Source of the DNA: Pseudomonadales bacterium
GTDB lineage: Bacteria > Pseudomonadota > Gammaproteobacteria > Pseudomonadales > Azotimanducaceae
NCBI GenBank assembly: GCA_021295935.1
Contig: JAGWBL010000024.1
Span: forward strand, 1 to 9,872
Length of the DNA stretch: 9,872 nucleotides
Reading direction: 5' to 3'
Shown here: positions 7,044 to 9,872 of the stretch, piece by piece
Layout of the letters: each line of letters begins with the position of its first letter
Position numbering within the stretch: the first letter of the stretch is position 1
Position numbers and translations under genes: made by a program
The notes under the pieces: generated by a model
The model's input: only the letters and a program-made list of their open reading frames with translations
What the model was told of the DNA's origin: nothing
The model's database searches: none

Positions 7044-9259
7044 AACGGAGATGGACCAGACCTCCAACAGTCCAGAAACTCTTCGATTCGGCCGTTCGCT
7101 TGTCCACGCAGATTTACGTGGCAGTCAGCATTGCCGTGCTGACCATCATGTTCGCGAGCGGCTTGGGAATCTTCTTCGTGCTCCAGATTGGAGAGGCACA
7201 GCGCAAGGTGAACGAGGAAAACGTGCCTCGGATGGTGGCAGCTTTCGAAGTCGCCGTCAGGACAGAAGCGCTCACTGCCGTCGCTCCGAGACTCGCAGCC
7301 GCAAGCGCTGAGGACGTCGGGGAGATCTCCGCAGAGGTCGCCGCCGTGCTGTCCAACTTCAAGTCTGCCATCGCGGAGTTCAGGCAGGCGTACGAAGGAG
7401 AGATCGACGTCACGTTGCTGCGCTCGTCCGAGGCGGAGATCGAGCATAACATCGGGCAGGTAGAGAAGCTGGTCAGCCAGCGCACGACATTGCGTGAGCA
7501 GATCGACCTGCTCCGGGCCGAATTTCAGCAGACCCGCGGCAAGCTCGCGCTGTACTTGGGAGCTGCTGCCGACAACCAGCTCTTCTATCTGAAGACCGGC
7601 TACAGGGAATTGGGCGAGCCACCGGCGAGCCGGGCCCGCTACTTCAACGAGGCGGAGTTCGAGCGGTACCGACTCTTGGCGGAACTCTCGAAGTTTGCGG
7701 AGGAGATGATCCAGCAAATCGCCTCCGGCTTCGCCATCAAGGACGAGGCCCTGCTCTCTCCCCTGGTCGAGGAGTTCGAAGCTTCGCTTGCTGGGGCACA
7801 GCGGGTGGTCAATCTGGTCGGTGCCGAGACCAAGGAACTGGATGAAGTCATCGGCAAGATTGATCGGCTGGCGAGTCTGGGCATCGGAGACCAGAGCGGT
7901 TTCAGCATGCACGGCGCTCGACTGCGAATCGACCGGGACATTCAGGACCTGTTGCTGCGCAACCGACGCGAAGGCAACCAGCTGGTGTCCGGCGTGAAGC
8001 AGCTGGTCGCTTCGGCCAGCACCGCCTCAGAGGAAGCGGCGGCTTTCGCCGGCAATGTCGTGCTCACCGCCACGTGGGTGATGTTCGTGCTCAATGGCCT
8101 CAGTATCGTCGGGGCGTTGCTGCTGGCGTGGCTGTTCGTGGAACGGCGGTTGGTTCGACGGCTGCTCAGCGTGTCGCAGAGCATGAGGGAGATGGCGCTT
8201 GGCGATCTGGACGTGAAGGTCCAAGTGGAGGGTCGGGACGAGATCGCGGAGATGGCAACCGCTCTGGAGGTGTTCCGCCAGCATGCCCGCGAGCATTTGC
8301 GACTCAATCTGGTCGAGAAGATGGCGGCGCAACTTCAGGAGAAAAACCAGGCCCTGGAGGAAGCCATGCAGAGAGTGCGAGAGGCCCAGGACCAGATGGT
8401 GATGCAGCAGAAGCTTGCCGCGCTTGGAGAACTCACCGCCGGAGTTGCCCATGAGATCAAGAATCCCATGAATTTCATTCTCAACTTCGCGGAAGTCTCC
8501 CAGGAGCTCCTGGGGGAACTGCTTGAAGAGATCGATTCGGGCGATCGGGATGCGGAGAAGGACCGCAGGGATGGAAAGGACATCGATTTCGGGCTGGTAG
8601 AGGAAATCGGATCCGACCTGACGACCAACATGACGAAGATTCAGGAGCACTCGCAGAGGGCGAATAGTGTGGTCAAGGGCATGCTTGCGATGGGGCGGGG
8701 GACTGGCGAAGCGACGGCCACGGACATCAACTCGCTGCTCGACGAGAGCGTCCGGTTGGCATTTCACAGCGCGCGAGCGGCAGATCAAGCGTTCATGGCC
8801 GACATCCAGCAGGATCTCGCCCCGGAGACAGGCACGCTCCTGGTCAAGCCCCAGGACATTGGCAGGGCGTTCATCAACGTGATCGGCAACGCCTGCATGG
8901 CAGTCGACGAGAAGCGCGTGCAGCTTGCCGACCAGCGGTCGGAGGATGATCGCTACGAACCCACGCTGACCGTCTCGAGCAGACGCGAGGGCGAAAAGGT
9001 GAGGGTCACCATTCGCGACAACGGAATTGGCATGTCTCAAGAGGTGATGGACAAGATGTTCAATCCGTTCTTCACCTCGAAGCCCACGACCAAGGGAACG
9101 GGGCTCGGGATGTCACTCACGCTGGATATCGTGCGCGAACATGGCGGCACGATCCATGTGGAGTCGAAAGCGGGCGAGTTCACGGAAATCGTCATGGAGC
9201 TGAGCGACTATCCCGACGACCCTGGGGGTGCGCAGGCTGAGGAGCAGGAGGCGCCTTAG
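7040..9259 (+). CDS. Membrane sensor histidine kinase with large periplasmic domain and HAMP
   Basis: This 739-residue kinase has a first membrane helix (about 24-49) and a long, charged, apparently all-helical periplasmic region (about 50-339). A second membrane helix (about 342-366) leads into HAMP (about 367-420, MALGDLDVKVQVEGRDEIAEM) and a coiled-coil link. The dimerisation/phosphoacceptor domain has His471 in TAGVAHEIKNPMNF. An acidic stretch at about 492-525 is followed by the HATPase: N box AFINVIGNACMAV (Asn613/617), G1 RDNGIGM (Asp660), F box FNPFFTSK, G2 GTGLGMSL. It ends in an acidic tail and has no receiver domain, so it should pass phosphate to a separate regulator, most simply Asp61 of the receiver-phosphatase at 4250. 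GTG 7040 overlaps the previous stop (GTGA), coupling it to the substrate-binding protein. The arrangement resembles TorT/TorS and LuxP/LuxQ, where a binding protein docks on the kinase. Confidence 0.94.
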   Translation: MKRRWTRPPTVQKLFDSAVRLSTQIYVAVSIAVLTIMFASGLGIFFVLQIGEAQRKVNEENVPRMVAAFEVAVRTEALTAVAPRLAAASAEDVGEISAEVAAVLSNFKSAIAEFRQAYEGEIDVTLLRSSEAEIEHNIGQVEKLVSQRTTLREQIDLLRAEFQQTRGKLALYLGAAADNQLFYLKTGYRELGEPPASRARYFNEAEFERYRLLAELSKFAEEMIQQIASGFAIKDEALLSPLVEEFEASLAGAQRVVNLVGAETKELDEVIGKIDRLASLGIGDQSGFSMHGARLRIDRDIQDLLLRNRREGNQLVSGVKQLVASASTASEEAAAFAGNVVLTATWVMFVLNGLSIVGALLLAWLFVERRLVRRLLSVSQSMREMALGDLDVKVQVEGRDEIAEMATALEVFRQHAREHLRLNLVEKMAAQLQEKNQALEEAMQRVREAQDQMVMQQKLAALGELTAGVAHEIKNPMNFILNFAEVSQELLGELLEEIDSGDRDAEKDRRDGKDIDFGLVEEIGSDLTTNMTKIQEHSQRANSVVKGMLAMGRGTGEATATDINSLLDESVRLAFHSARAADQAFMADIQQDLAPETGTLLVKPQDIGRAFINVIGNACMAVDEKRVQLADQRSEDDRYEPTLTVSSRREGEKVRVTIRDNGIGMSQEVMDKMFNPFFTSKPTTKGTGLGMSLTLDIVREHGGTIHVESKAGEFTEIVMELSDYPDDPGGAQAEEQEAP

Positions 9260-9312
9260 ATTCAGGGCTGGTCGGGGGGCTCGGCGCGGGCGCTGGACCT
9301 CCGCGACCCGGG

Positions 9313-9666
9313 TCAGGACGCCTTAATGAACGCCGTCGCCTGAGCGCGCGTCTCCCGGATGGTGATGATCCGGTCGAATCCCGCAATTCGAACGATTTCC
9401 TTGATGGTGTTCGGCAAGCAGCAGAGAACGAACTGGACATTTCTCTTGGATGCGGTCTTGGCATGAAGCAGTATGGACCGCAGGCCAGCGCTGCTGATGT
9501 AGAGAAGATCGGAGCAATCCACCACGAATCCCGCCTCTGCGTCTTGAAGTTGACGGTCGACTGCGGAATGGAAGCTGTCGACACTGGTTGTGTCAATTCG
9601 TCCGGTCACGCTCACGACGAGAATGCCCTCATGAACCTCAGTCTCCAATTTGAGCGGTGTGTCCAT
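9313..9666 (-). CDS. STAS-domain anti-sigma factor antagonist (SpoIIAA/RsbV-like)
   Basis: The 117-residue product is a single complete STAS domain: LETEVHEGILVVSVTGRIDT at the start, the core VVDCSDLLYISSAGLRSILL, and a C-terminus with IVRIAGFDRIITIRET. Aligned by motif with Bacillus SpoIIAA, Ser58 matches the serine phosphorylated by the cognate kinase; the preceding Asp is Ile here, as in many proteobacterial homologues. Dephosphorylated STAS proteins bind the RsbW-like kinase and release its target. The HATPase at 5420 and the PP2C phosphatase at 4250 are the obvious partners, although this gene is on the opposite strand, convergent with the kinase gene and 53 bases from it. The frame extends to 9720, but ATG 9666 is right: AGAGGA (9676-9671) lies four bases upstream and the STAS domain starts there. 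The upstream minus-strand gene ends eight bases before it. Confidence 0.93.
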   Translation of the reverse strand: MDTPLKLETEVHEGILVVSVTGRIDTTSVDSFHSAVDRQLQDAEAGFVVDCSDLLYISSAGLRSILLHAKTASKRNVQFVLCCLPNTIKEIVRIAGFDRIITIRETRAQATAFIKAS

Positions 9667-9674
9667 TGATTCCT

Positions 9675-9872
9675 CTAAACCAGATTCAAGGCCTGCTCGG
9701 GCGAGTCTTGGATCTGGCAAACCCGTTCGTGCTCCGCAAACCGGACGACCTCCCTTACCGACAGAGAAATCTTACACAGCGCGAAGACAGGACAACCGGA
9801 CCTGCAGCTCCTTGCCAGGAACATGATCGCTTCAGGGCCCAATCGTCTTGAGTTCTCCAACCCCCGAGGTCG
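9675..9872 (-). CDS. Probable second STAS-domain protein (partial, N-terminus beyond right edge)
   Basis: The frame is open from the right edge to TAG at 9677-9675 (65 residues visible). The piece resembles the C-terminal half of a STAS domain: ENSRRLGPEAIMFLARSCRSG in the position of the phosphorylation-loop helix, then a strand PVFALCKISLSVREVVRFA and a last segment VCQIQDSPEQALNLV, close to the usual pattern of SVREVL..A and an E-x-AL ending. In a motif alignment NSRRLG replaces DSSGLG, so the serine may be kept while the second Ser and the Gly become Arg. The stop codon overlaps the ribosome site of the STAS gene at 9666, so the two are probably co-transcribed and co-translated. A TTG at 9860 could in theory start a 61-residue protein, but that would cut the domain in half. 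Assignment rests on a partial sequence and is moderate. Confidence 0.6.
   Translation of the reverse strand, partial: RPRGLENSRRLGPEAIMFLARSCRSGCPVFALCKISLSVREVVRFAEHERVCQIQDSPEQALNLV

Noticed and set aside
9260..9314. Bidirectional terminator between the convergent kinase and STAS genes
   Set aside because: The best stem is only CGCGG/CCGCG (9285-9289 with 9301-9305) with an 11-base loop and no T-tract on either side. The GACCCGGGTC palindrome at 9305-9314 has no loop. No intrinsic terminator can be supported.

Overview
The window looks like chromosomal DNA from a GC-rich Gram-negative bacterium, most likely a proteobacterium or a relative. The evidence is GC-rich codon use, a substrate-binding protein with a plain cleavable signal peptide and no lipobox, and a domain repertoire common in that group. 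The genus cannot be read from the sequence. Almost all of the DNA is coding and there are no RNA genes, insertion sequences or CRISPR arrays.

Layout. (1) Positions 1-765, minus strand: a beta-lactamase-fold serine hydrolase, cut by the left edge. (2) 766-986: a divergent intergenic region, the only sizeable non-coding stretch. (3) 987-9259, plus strand: seven tightly packed genes (overlaps of 1 or 4 bases, or gaps of at most 19), very probably one operon of about 8.3 kb. The first three are a circularly permuted ATP-grasp enzyme, an alpha-E (DUF403) protein and a transglutaminase-like protein, a known gene trio predicted to make or modify a peptide. The next four are signalling genes: a receiver-PP2C phosphatase, a small RsbW-like HATPase, a periplasmic substrate-binding protein, and a membrane HAMP histidine kinase. 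(4) 9313-9872, minus strand and convergent: two STAS-domain (anti-anti-sigma type) genes in tandem, the upstream one cut by the right edge.

How the parts may work together (inference): a periplasmic ligand bound by the substrate-binding protein is sensed by the kinase's large, apparently helical periplasmic domain. The kinase phosphorylates the receiver of the PP2C protein, which dephosphorylates a STAS protein, and the STAS protein then controls the HATPase kinase. This is a complete partner-switch with its own input stage. No sigma factor or other output protein is visible. The translational overlap between the transglutaminase gene and the receiver-phosphatase gene ties the peptide-modification trio to the signalling module. 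This linkage is the most interesting feature of the window.
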